From positions 1-7,228 of the forward strand of contig NZ_URFY01000093.1 in NCBI RefSeq assembly GCF_900547205.1: 7,228 bases of DNA. The letters run 5' to 3'. Made by a program: the position numbers and the translations under genes. Below the pieces are notes generated by a model that searched no databases, was not told the origin of the DNA, and was given only the letters and a program-made list of their open reading frames with translations. This document shows positions 1 to 5,700 of the stretch, piece after piece. Origin of the DNA: an uncultured Bacteroides sp. (GTDB lineage: Bacteria; Bacteroidota; Bacteroidia; Bacteroidales; Bacteroidaceae). Positions within the stretch are counted from its first letter, which is position 1. Each line of letters begins with the position of its first letter.

Positions 1-66
1 TATGTTCCTAATAATCAGAAAAATAATTTTAATCTTATATCGAACTCACGTTAAAGAAGACAAAAA

Positions 67-372
67 ATGGTGAAGAAAGTTAAGGTAACAGTCATTCGTA
101 AAGTCAATCATGCCGATTTATCAGCTCGTTATGAGAATCCGATAGAGCATACCTGCGATATGCAGGAAGGGCAAACCTTCATTTCGGTGGATAATCAAAA
201 GCCGGAAGGAATGTGTGAAAGCGCATGGCAAAGTATGATGCCGTTTGTGATGACATTGGCACATGGAGGAGGCAATTTCTATAACGGTTGGATGAAGAAT
301 CCACATTCGGCCATGATTTCGTGCAATGACGGATTCCGTCCGGTCAGTTTTTTAATTGAAACGATAGAATAG
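67..372 (+). CDS. TIGR04076 family protein, function unknown
   Basis: This is a 101-residue soluble protein with no signal peptide or membrane segment. It matches my knowledge of the small TIGR04076 family: an N-terminal KKVKVTVIRK strand, a Cys at residue 30 followed by an EGQxF turn (34-38), PEGMCESAW at 46-54, a glycine-rich HGGGNF at 66-71, and the ending CNDGFRPVSF at 86-95. Full family length is about 90-110 residues, so it looks intact. The biochemical role is not known to me; conserved Cys 30, 50 and 86 might bind metal or act in redox, but that is inference. It is the first gene of a tight four-gene plus-strand cluster and its stop is 2 bases before the next start. The 66 bases upstream are AT-rich, with a weak purine stretch (AAAGAAGACAAAAA) before the ATG and no convincing Bacteroidales promoter. 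Confidence 0.88.
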   Translation: MVKKVKVTVIRKVNHADLSARYENPIEHTCDMQEGQTFISVDNQKPEGMCESAWQSMMPFVMTLAHGGGNFYNGWMKNPHSAMISCNDGFRPVSFLIETIE

Positions 373-374
373 GT

Positions 375-581
375 ATGACTGCAAAAGAATCTGCCATATA
401 TGGTCTGTTAGAAGATTTTGGTTACAGTCAAGGTATGATACTGACGGCTATGAGGATTTTAAGTCAATCCAAAGCTGCGCAGGAAGAGGTACTGCTTTAT
501 CTTTATGACAACCAGCCTACTGAAAAAGAGTTCATCGAATATCTGGCAGAGATTTGTGAAGGCAACAAGCAGATCGAATGA
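375..581 (+). CDS. Small acidic helical protein, unknown function
   Basis: This 68-residue protein matches no family I recognise. It is acidic and predicted almost wholly helical, with helices at about residues 3-14, 18-31, 34-44 and 48-62, and no transmembrane segment or Cys-rich motif. The pattern LLEDFGYSQGMILTAMRIL, then a second helical unit ending EFIEYLAEIC, loosely recalls compact three-helix UBA-like folds, but that resemblance is weak. Support for its being real comes from context: it starts 2 bases after the TIGR04076 stop and ends 4 bases before the DUF1294 start, on the same strand, as in a translationally coupled operon. An overlapping frame opens at 505, but I assign that region to this gene and start DUF1294 at 586. 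Confidence 0.7.
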   Translation: MTAKESAIYGLLEDFGYSQGMILTAMRILSQSKAAQEEVLLYLYDNQPTEKEFIEYLAEICEGNKQIE

Positions 582-585
582 AGTT

Positions 586-858
586 ATGAATACCAATGCC
601 CTCTTGATGTACTACCTGCTTGGTATAAATGCCATTACATTTGCCTTGTATGGTATAGATAAGCTCAAGTCCAAAAAAGGATGGTGGCGCATACCGGAAA
701 AGACATTGCTTATGCTCGCAATCATAGGTGGAAGCATAGGAGCTTTGTGTGGAATGCGATTGTTCCACCACAAGACAAAGCATAAGAAGTTTTATCTTGG
801 TGTACCAATTTTATTGGCTATACAGGTTGCTTTGATTTGCTATTTTCGATTCATGTAG
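586..858 (+). CDS. DUF1294 family membrane protein
   Basis: This 90-residue integral membrane protein carries the hallmarks of DUF1294 (PF06961). These are YGIDKLKSKKG at 22-32, WRIPE at 34-38, the glycine-rich helix GGSIGALCGM at 48-57, and HHKTKHKKF at 61-69, followed by a last hydrophobic helix (about 71-87). About three membrane helices are visible (8-23, 40-57, 71-87), with basic loops likely facing the cytoplasm. The open frame extends back to an ATG at 505, but those 27 residues lie inside the preceding gene and are not family-like. The ATG at 586, four bases after the previous stop, gives the usual family length. Function is unknown; in other proteins DUF1294 is found fused to cold-shock domains, which this copy lacks. 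Confidence 0.92.
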   Translation: MNTNALLMYYLLGINAITFALYGIDKLKSKKGWWRIPEKTLLMLAIIGGSIGALCGMRLFHHKTKHKKFYLGVPILLAIQVALICYFRFM

Positions 859-869
859 AATTGTAATAT

Positions 870-1358
870 ATGTTCACTGTACTGCTATACATTTTGCTGC
901 CATTGGTGTTTCTGATTCATGATTTGGAAGAAATTGTGCTAAGGAAGCACTGTATGCCATATATTGTGCGGCTGATCTCCGGTAATTTTCCACGGATAAC
1001 TCCAATTGTTAGGCATTTGCAAAATATCAGCACAAGGAATTTTATCATCATTATTGTTGAAGAGTTCCTCTTGATTACCGTGGCTTTAGAGGTATTCCTT
1101 TATGATATTCCTTATCCGCTATTAGCCCTGTTTTGGGGATTTAGTATTCATTTGCTTGTGCATATCGCACAGGCTATTGTTATAAGGAGATATGTGCCGG
1201 GGCTTACTACATCGTTGCTCTTCCTGCCTTATTGCGCTTTGGGAATAGTGCATCTGATTCAACGATATAGTTTCGAAATGAATATGCTATTAGCGGTAGT
1301 TGGGTTTACTGTCGTTGTGACCAATTTTTTAATCATGCACAGAATCATGAGAAAATAA
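870..1358 (+). CDS. HXXEE domain-containing membrane protein
   Basis: This 162-residue polytopic membrane protein fits the HXXEE family (PF13787). The naming motif is HDLEE at residues 17-21 inside the first hydrophobic segment. A second pair of acidic residues (E64, E65) and the histidines H94 and H98 in the segment GFSIHLLVHIAQAI lie in or near other membrane helices. Hydrophobic segments at about 3-16, 57-77, 82-104, 113-130 and 138-156 suggest four to five passes. Conserved His and Glu residues in membrane helices resemble membrane metal-binding or hydrolase sites, but the family has no established activity that I know of. It follows the DUF1294 stop by 11 bases and is the last gene of the plus-strand cluster. 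Its 3' end overlaps by 14 bases the 3' end of the opposing helicase reading frame. Confidence 0.9.
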   Translation: MFTVLLYILLPLVFLIHDLEEIVLRKHCMPYIVRLISGNFPRITPIVRHLQNISTRNFIIIIVEEFLLITVALEVFLYDIPYPLLALFWGFSIHLLVHIAQAIVIRRYVPGLTTSLLFLPYCALGIVHLIQRYSFEMNMLLAVVGFTVVVTNFLIMHRIMRK

Positions 1359-3147
1359 AATGGATGTCCTCACATTTACTTTCCTTTATCTCCATACGGA
1401 GCGGCATCTTCTGCCGCCATTGAACAGGGGGGGCCGAGTATTTAGGATAAGGAATGACTTTCGGAGTTATAATCGGCTTCTCAGTTCTCAGTGCCAGTGC
1501 TGGGTTTAATCTTTCCTTGAGTTTTGTGTTGCGTTTCAACACAGACATGTTGTGGATGGCACAAGCCAGTGCTTTAGTGGTACCGATAAGTACGCAAATT
1601 TTCTTGGCGCGGGTAATGCCTGTGTAGATAAGGTTTCGCTGAAGCATCACATAATGATTCATCAATACCGGCATGACTACTATCGGATATTCCGATCCTT
1701 GGGATTTATGAATGGTGGTTGCGTATGCCAAAGAGAGTTCATCGAGTTCGGAAACTTCATACTCTACCGAAACGCCGTCAAAACTTGCGATGAGAGTACG
1801 TTCTTCCATATCTACTTCTTCGATGTATCCTAAGTCGCCATTGAATACTCCTTTGTCGTAGTTGTTCCGTATCTGCATTACACGGTCGCCTTTCCGATAA
1901 GAATAGCCACCCCGGTTCAGACAAACAGAGGTGGGATTCAACGCATCTTGAAGTGCCAAGTTCAGATTGGATGCGCCTACTACTCCCCGTTGCATGGGGG
2001 TAAGGACTTGTATTTTGCTCGATGGCAGACTGTATGCTTTCGGAAGCCGTTCTTTCACCAGGTGGACAATACTTTCAGCAACCTGATTCGGATCTTCCGT
2101 CTTGATAAAAAAGAAGTCGGTGTCTTTGCCGTTGCTCGTATCAGGAAACTGGTCGTTGTTGATAGCATGGGCACTCATCACGATACGGCTGGATTGGGCC
2201 TGACGAAATATCCGGGTCAGACGTACAACAGGAATTTTCTTTGAATCTATAATGTCACGTAATACATTGCCTGCCCCGACACTGGGTAACTGATCGATGT
2301 CACCCACCATCACCAATCGCATTCCTGAAGAAATAGCTTTCATCAGATGATTCATCAGAAGGATATCTATCATGGAGCATTCATCTACAATCAAAGCATC
2401 GGCCTCCAACGGATTTTCCTCATTACGCTTGTATCCGTCTTTCGGATTATATTCCAATAGGCGATGGATGGTTTTAGCTTCCATGCCGGTAGCCTCGCTC
2501 ATTCGCTTGGCGGCTCTTCCGGTCGGTGCGGCAAGCAAGATTTTCATACCTGCCGTCTTTAAAGCAGCAATGATACCTTGTGTGGTAGTGGTTTTGCCTG
2601 TTCCGGGGCCGCCGGTGAGAATCATTACTTTGGATTCTACGGCTTGCTGGATAGCGGCTATCTGAACATCGTCGTATTCAATTCCTGTCTCTTGTGAAAT
2701 GGCGGCAAGATTGAAGGTAGGCTTCTTCTTGTCTGCTTCAACAGCTTCCACCAATGCTATAAGTCGGTTGGCTGCACCACATTCGGCATAATAAAAAGGG
2801 GGAAGGTAGATGGCTTCCTGATCAAGTTCCAAATCTTTTGCCTCAATCATCTGTGCCATCGCTTGCTTTACCGGTTCTTCCTCAACTTCAAGCAACTGCA
2901 TAGCGGATTTTATCAGTTGTTCCTCTTCCGCATATACATGACCGTCATTGGACAATTGGCTTAACGTGTAAAGGATTCCACTCCGACAACGGCGCAAATC
3001 ACTTTTTTCGTAACCCATCTTGGCAGCGATACCGTCAGCGGTCTTGAAGCCGATACCCCATATATCATCTGCCAAGCGATACGGATTATCTTTCACCTTA
3101 TCGATACTTTCTTTCTTTGCCATACTGCCGATAGATTTTGGCAGCAT
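1345..3147 (-). CDS. RecD2 helicase core fragment (SF1B ATPase)
   Basis: This 600-codon frame holds the complete motor of the RecD2 homologue. Visible motifs are the HhH remnant GIGFKTADGIAAK (31-43), Walker A GGPGTGKT (179-186), motif Ia APTGRAAKR (207-215), Walker B LIVDECSM (252-259), motif III GDIDQLPSVG (282-291), LTRIFRQA (310-317), the UvrD_C_2-type TTIHKSQGSEYP (478-489) and motif VI YTGITRAK (508-515). No key residue is missing. About 50 residues beyond the core form a Pro/basic tail of no recognised domain. The first 12 residues (from ATG 3147, or MAKKES from ATG 3123) are out-of-frame relative to the family, so the real protein continues upstream. Without frame restoration this part has no obvious ribosome site of its own. 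Its tail crosses a run of seven C residues (plus-strand G at 1427-1433). Confidence 0.85.
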   Translation of the reverse strand: MLPKSIGSMAKKESIDKVKDNPYRLADDIWGIGFKTADGIAAKMGYEKSDLRRCRSGILYTLSQLSNDGHVYAEEEQLIKSAMQLLEVEEEPVKQAMAQMIEAKDLELDQEAIYLPPFYYAECGAANRLIALVEAVEADKKKPTFNLAAISQETGIEYDDVQIAAIQQAVESKVMILTGGPGTGKTTTTQGIIAALKTAGMKILLAAPTGRAAKRMSEATGMEAKTIHRLLEYNPKDGYKRNEENPLEADALIVDECSMIDILLMNHLMKAISSGMRLVMVGDIDQLPSVGAGNVLRDIIDSKKIPVVRLTRIFRQAQSSRIVMSAHAINNDQFPDTSNGKDTDFFFIKTEDPNQVAESIVHLVKERLPKAYSLPSSKIQVLTPMQRGVVGASNLNLALQDALNPTSVCLNRGGYSYRKGDRVMQIRNNYDKGVFNGDLGYIEEVDMEERTLIASFDGVSVEYEVSELDELSLAYATTIHKSQGSEYPIVVMPVLMNHYVMLQRNLIYTGITRAKKICVLIGTTKALACAIHNMSVLKRNTKLKERLNPALALRTEKPIITPKVIPYPKYSAPPVQWRQKMPLRMEIKESKCEDIHFIFS

Positions 3148-3625
3148 AAGCGGTACTTACTCCATAGCCTTGCAGAAAAAGCATCACGTTCTTGATTTCC
3201 TTCTGCTTTTCCCAACTTCCACCGATCTTCTCTACACGCTTTTTGCCGATACCGGGCACTTCATACAAGCGTTCGATGTTGCTTTCTATTACATCAATGG
3301 TTTCCAGCCCGAACTTAGCCACAATCAACTTGGCGAACTTTGGGCCAATGCCTTTCACCAGTCCGCTACCTAAATACTTCTCAATGCCATAAATGGTGGC
3401 AGGCATGACTTCCTCCCATGATTCTGCAACAAACTGGCTTCCGTATTTCTTATCGACTTTCCAGTTACCATCACATAGCAAGACACTGCCCACCGGAACT
3501 TCCAGCAGGTTACCCACCAAAGTAACAGGGTCATTATAACCTTTTACATTGACTTTCATCACCGAATACCCGTTGTCGGGATTCTGATAGGTAATGCGTT
3601 CTACTACGCAACGGAGATTTATCAT
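3098..3625 (-). CDS. RecD2 N-terminal fragment (OB and helix-hairpin-helix domains)
   Basis: This is the translated product of the first recD2 frame, 175 residues, from ATG 3625 with AGGAAG about 6 bases upstream. Residues 1-75 look like the OB-fold N-terminal domain of RecD2 (VVERITYQNPDNGYSVMKV, VTLVGNLLEVPVGS, WKVDKKYGSQF). Residues 80-165 contain helix-hairpin-helix DNA-binding repeats, seen as GLVKGIGPKFAKLI at 88-101 and VPGIGKKRVEKI at 123-134. The third HhH motif (IWGIGFKTADGIAAK) is stranded in the other frame. The last four residues, RKYR, are out-of-frame junk after the extra AAAG unit. Alone the fragment has no ATPase; it could still bind DNA or interfere with helicase partners, which is speculation. 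Confidence 0.8.
   Translation of the reverse strand: MINLRCVVERITYQNPDNGYSVMKVNVKGYNDPVTLVGNLLEVPVGSVLLCDGNWKVDKKYGSQFVAESWEEVMPATIYGIEKYLGSGLVKGIGPKFAKLIVAKFGLETIDVIESNIERLYEVPGIGKKRVEKIGGSWEKQKEIKNVMLFLQGYGVSTAYAAKIYRQYGKERKYR
3107..3118 (-). repeat. AAAG tandem repeat (3 copies) at the recD2 frameshift
   Basis: On the coding (minus) strand the sequence reads GGC-AAAG-AAAG-AAAG-TATCGAT. Two copies would keep the RecD2 frame and give the family-typical GKESID junction; three copies shift it and cause a stop within about five codons. A four-base unit is not a multiple of three, so each gain or loss by strand slippage switches the frame, and five copies would restore it again. The tract is short for a classical phase-variable repeat, so a single duplication event or an assembly error are the simpler alternatives. 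Confidence 0.85.
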
Positions 3626-3663
3626 TTTTCTTCCTGTCTAAATGTTTACTTAGGGTTGTGTGA

Positions 3664-4437
3664 CTATCGGGCTTTATACTCCCATCCGCAATCATTGTGG
3701 TAAATCATCAGTTTGCTCATACCACCGTCGATTGTAATATTCTCACCGTTGATGAATGAGTTACGCTCATCACACAAGAAAACGACCGCACGGGCTATAT
3801 CATCGGAATTACCGACCCGTTGGGAAGGATGTTGTAGGTAATCACTTTCATTTGAAGGTGCAAATGCTGCCTCCTGATGTGTACCCGTCTCTATCCATCC
3901 CGGCGCAATGGAATTAACACGTGCTATGCCGGACAAACTGACGGCAAGCGCATGGGTCAAGGCTGTAATGCCGCCTTTGGCAGCCGTATAGCTTTCCGTG
4001 TTCGGTTGTGACTGGAACGCTCGCGTGGAAGAGATGTTCACGATAGAACCCAGCCCGACGAAATGGTCTTTGAAAAGCTTTGCCAACATAAAAGGAGCAG
4101 CTACACCTACTCGTTGGACGTACAGAAAATCCTCATACTCGCAACTGTCCAGCACACCTCCCTGCATCAAACAGGCATTATTGATGATGCAATGGATGCC
4201 TTCGGGATGCTCGGAAAGGACTTGTCCCGCAAAGTCTAAAAGGGTTTGTTTGTCGGCTATGTCTCCGAAACAGCCAATGACATTCCATCCTTTGTGTTGC
4301 ATCTCATTGACTACTAAGACGGTTTGTTTGGCTTCTTTATCTAAGATATATACGGTATCACCCTCTGATGCGAAGTATTCCGTTATGCAGCGACCGATAC
4401 CGTTGGCACCACCGGTCACTATGATTGTTCTCCTCAT
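3664..4437 (-). CDS. SDR family oxidoreductase (NAD-dependent type, classical fold)
   Basis: This is a 257-residue classical short-chain dehydrogenase/reductase, a cytoplasmic Rossmann-fold enzyme. The dinucleotide-binding loop is TGGANGIG at 8-15, and Asp33 at the end of the second strand (YILDKE) favours NAD(H) over NADP(H). NNA lies at 86-88, the catalytic Ser is probably S137 in NISST, and the YxxxK pair is Y150/K154 in SYTAAKGG. PGWIETG (179-185) and the C-terminal NGENITIDGGM (230-240) complete the fold. The place usually held by the tetrad Asn (the family pattern vNl.g.f) appears to read RVGVAAPF, with Gly111 instead. The substrate cannot be told from sequence. The ATG lies three bases after the stop of the RHH partition gene (TAA CTC ATG), so the two are probably translationally coupled. 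The helicase gene follows after 38 bases. An enzyme is an unusual passenger in a partition operon. Confidence 0.93.
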   Translation of the reverse strand: MRRTIIVTGGANGIGRCITEYFASEGDTVYILDKEAKQTVLVVNEMQHKGWNVIGCFGDIADKQTLLDFAGQVLSEHPEGIHCIINNACLMQGGVLDSCEYEDFLYVQRVGVAAPFMLAKLFKDHFVGLGSIVNISSTRAFQSQPNTESYTAAKGGITALTHALAVSLSGIARVNSIAPGWIETGTHQEAAFAPSNESDYLQHPSQRVGNSDDIARAVVFLCDERNSFINGENITIDGGMSKLMIYHNDCGWEYKAR

Positions 4438-4440
4438 GAG

Positions 4441-4698
4441 TTACTGCTTTTCGTACTTGTCTAAATATTCCTGCATGGCCTCATTCACAATGTCTTTCAG
4501 GGACATGTTTTTGTCTATCGCCAAGTACTTCATTCTGGTATGAATACTCTTGTTGATAAGGAAGTTACAGTGTACAACTGTCTCTTTTTCTGTCGCAACT
4601 TTTGCGGGTTTATCCTCTGTAGAAGAGGGAGTGGTTGATGAAAGGAGACCATTCAGGCCACCTTTCATGCTGTCTTTTAATTGGTTGCTTTTGCCCAT
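4441..4698 (-). CDS. Small ribbon-helix-helix ParB-like partition partner
   Basis: This 85-residue basic protein is encoded 6 bases downstream of parA, the usual position of the centromere-binding partner in a type Ib partition cassette. The C-terminal half fits a ribbon-helix-helix fold: a strand at about 39-49 (ETVVHCNFLIN), helix A at 50-63 and helix B at 66-84 (SLKDIVNEAMQEYLDKYEK). Such proteins dimerise through the strand, which inserts into the major groove. The N-terminal 40 residues are low-complexity (Ser/Thr/Lys) and probably disordered, except for MKGGLNGLL at 11-19, which resembles the GKGLxALL motif with which chromosomal ParB activates the ParA ATPase. The role inferred is to bind the TAGTA/TACTA array upstream of parA, repress the operon and recruit ParA. 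No HTH or ParB nuclease domain is present. It could alternatively be only a CopG-like repressor. Confidence 0.82.
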   Translation of the reverse strand: MGKSNQLKDSMKGGLNGLLSSTTPSSTEDKPAKVATEKETVVHCNFLINKSIHTRMKYLAIDKNMSLKDIVNEAMQEYLDKYEKQ

Positions 4699-4704
4699 AT
4701 CGGT

Positions 4705-5460
4705 TTATTTTAATTTTATGACTTCTCCAGCCAAAGCCATGTAGTCTTTGGCTCCGTTACAATTTTTGTTGTACTCATAAATATTCTTTCCATTAATCGG
4801 TGCTTCTGCCAATGTCACATTGTCACGGATAATTGTCTTGAACACCTTGTCGCAGAAAGAGTCATGGATAATTTCCGTAACGCTCTTGTTCAGCGTCTTG
4901 CGCTTGTCATATTGGGTAATGACAATTCCTCCAATCTTCAAATTGGAGTTGAGACGTTCTTGAACAATATTGATAATGTTCATAATTTTAGCCATACCTC
5001 GCATTGCCAAGAATTGAGCTTGTACCGGTATAATCAGGAAATCGGCTGCCGTCAATGCGTTTAAGGTAAGCAATCCCAATGAAGGAGGGCAGTCAATAAG
5101 GATGTAATCAAACTTATTCTCTTTAGGAAGCTTACCAATCAGTTGCTTCAAAATCATTTCACGTCCCGGTTCATTGATAAGTTCAGATTCTGCTGCCGAC
5201 AAATCAAGACAGGAAGGAGTTAAAGTAATGCCGCTTTCTGTCTTTATAAGAGGAAGAGGATATTCACCTTTCATCGCTCCATATACCGTGTTCGGCTCCT
5301 CAATAGAGTAACCGAAGGATTCGGTAAGGTTTGCTTGTCCGTCAAGGTCTATAACAAGAATTTTCTTACCTTTTTGTTGCAGGGCAGCGGCAAGATTGAT
5401 GGTTGTTGTCGTCTTCCCGACACCTCCTTTGTGATTTAGAATAGCTATAATACTGGGCAT
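4705..5460 (-). CDS. parA: ParA-family partition ATPase (short, type Ib/Soj-like)
   Basis: This 251-residue cytoplasmic P-loop ATPase of the ParA/MinD superfamily segregates plasmid or chromosome copies by ATP-dependent, non-specific DNA binding. The deviant Walker A motif is KGGVGKTTT at 11-19, with the signature lysine K11. Walker A' is DLDGQANLT at 38-46 and Walker B is ILIDCPPSLG at 120-129; the conserved stretch FLIIPVQAQFLAMRG follows at 141-155. It lacks the N-terminal HTH domain of long type Ia ParA, so autoregulation probably falls to the RHH protein. It is first in a leftward operon with the RHH partner, SDR and recD2. The ATG at 5460 leaves the P-loop ten residues in, as usual for the short type. 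A candidate promoter lies about 28-35 bases upstream. The length and motifs are complete. Confidence 0.95.
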   Translation of the reverse strand: MPSIIAILNHKGGVGKTTTTINLAAALQQKGKKILVIDLDGQANLTESFGYSIEEPNTVYGAMKGEYPLPLIKTESGITLTPSCLDLSAAESELINEPGREMILKQLIGKLPKENKFDYILIDCPPSLGLLTLNALTAADFLIIPVQAQFLAMRGMAKIMNIINIVQERLNSNLKIGGIVITQYDKRKTLNKSVTEIIHDSFCDKVFKTIIRDNVTLAEAPINGKNIYEYNKNCNGAKDYMALAGEVIKLK

Positions 5461-5482
5461 ATTTTATTCTGTTTTTACATTA

Positions 5483-5575
5483 TAGTACAAAGGTAATAAT
5501 TATATTAGTATATACTATTATTAGTATTTAATACTAATCCTATTTTACTTTATTTAGTAGTTACTATATGTAGTA
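5483..5575. promoter_or_regulatory. TAGTA/TACTA array: candidate centromere and parA operator
   Basis: Eight copies of TAGTA or its complement TACTA lie at 5483, 5506, 5513, 5522, 5532, 5555, 5562 and 5571 (first base of each). They form a perfect 12-base palindrome TAGTATATACTA (5506-5517), a perfect 9-base inverted repeat around one base, ATTAGTATTTAATACTAAT (5520-5538), and TAGTA-GT-TACTA (5555-5566). The triplets starting 5506/5513/5522 and 5555/5562/5571 have identical +7/+9 spacing, so a degenerate 25-base direct repeat recurs with a 49-base period. RHH partition partners bind such short repeated boxes directly upstream of parA-type genes. The assignment to the RHH protein encoded at 4441-4698 is inference from position. 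Confidence 0.65.
5488..5495 (-). promoter_or_regulatory. Candidate Bacteroidales -7 element for the parA operon
   Basis: On the minus strand the bases read TACCTTTG, an exact match to the Bacteroidales sigma-ABfr -7 consensus TAnnTTTG. It lies 27 bases before the parA ATG, which predicts a short leader of about 20 bases. I find no clear -33 TTTG partner. The site is surrounded by TAGTA/TACTA pentamers, one of them (5483-5487) just at the predicted start point, which fits repression by a protein bound there. Confidence 0.6.
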
Positions 5576-5638
5576 TTTATTGATATAAAGCATATTAAAT
5601 ATTTTATATAGTCTTATTTTCTCATATTAGATGACATT

Positions 5639-5686
5639 CCTTTTAGTCCATATATGAATACAAGCGTATCTGATATGGACTAAAGG
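5639..5686. repeat. Long imperfect hairpin between the partition locus and the 121-aa gene
   Basis: The left arm, CC plus TTTTAGTCCATAT (5639-5653), pairs with ATATGGACTAAAGG (5673-5686), with one bulged T. Inside is a second short stem, ATAC (5658-5661) with GTAT (5666-5669), around the loop AAGC. It lies just downstream of the leftward 121-aa gene and could end or stabilise that transcript, but there is no U-run after the stem on either strand, so it is not a canonical intrinsic terminator. A protein-binding dyad is equally possible. Confidence 0.6.
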
Positions 5687-5700
5687 ATGACTAATGGAGG

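Larger units (their letters stand above)
1345..3625 (-). pseudogene. recD2: RecD2-like SF1B DNA helicase, frameshifted
   Basis: Two overlapping minus-strand frames together encode one RecD2-type ATP-dependent 5'-3' DNA helicase, a cytoplasmic enzyme of DNA repair and recombination that works without RecB/RecC. The upstream frame ends ...RQYGKE-RKYR-stop, and the downstream frame resumes with KESIDKVKDNPYRLADD. The expected junction of an intact family member is YGKESIDKV. Removing one AAAG from the three tandem copies at 3107-3118 restores exactly that junction and yields a protein of about 758 residues, close to normal RecD2 length. All helicase motifs downstream are intact, so the lesion looks recent, reversible or artefactual rather than old decay. 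The gene is last in the parA-RHH-SDR operon, 38 bases after the SDR stop, with a good ribosome site (AGGAAG) before ATG 3625. Ribosomal frameshifting is possible but no canonical -1 slippery site is present. Confidence 0.92.

Noticed and set aside
505..585. Longer DUF1294 start at ATG 505
   Set aside because: The added 27 residues overlap the preceding gene, are not membrane or family-like, and the ATG at 586 gives standard family length.
1552..2665. Plus-strand open frames of 93-98 codons opposite the helicase
   Set aside because: They are antisense shadows of a clearly conserved helicase core and show no recognisable protein features.
3107..3118. Programmed ribosomal frameshift making full-length RecD2
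   Set aside because: The frame change needed is +1 (or -2) and no canonical slippery heptamer plus downstream structure is evident; a 4-base duplication explains it more simply.
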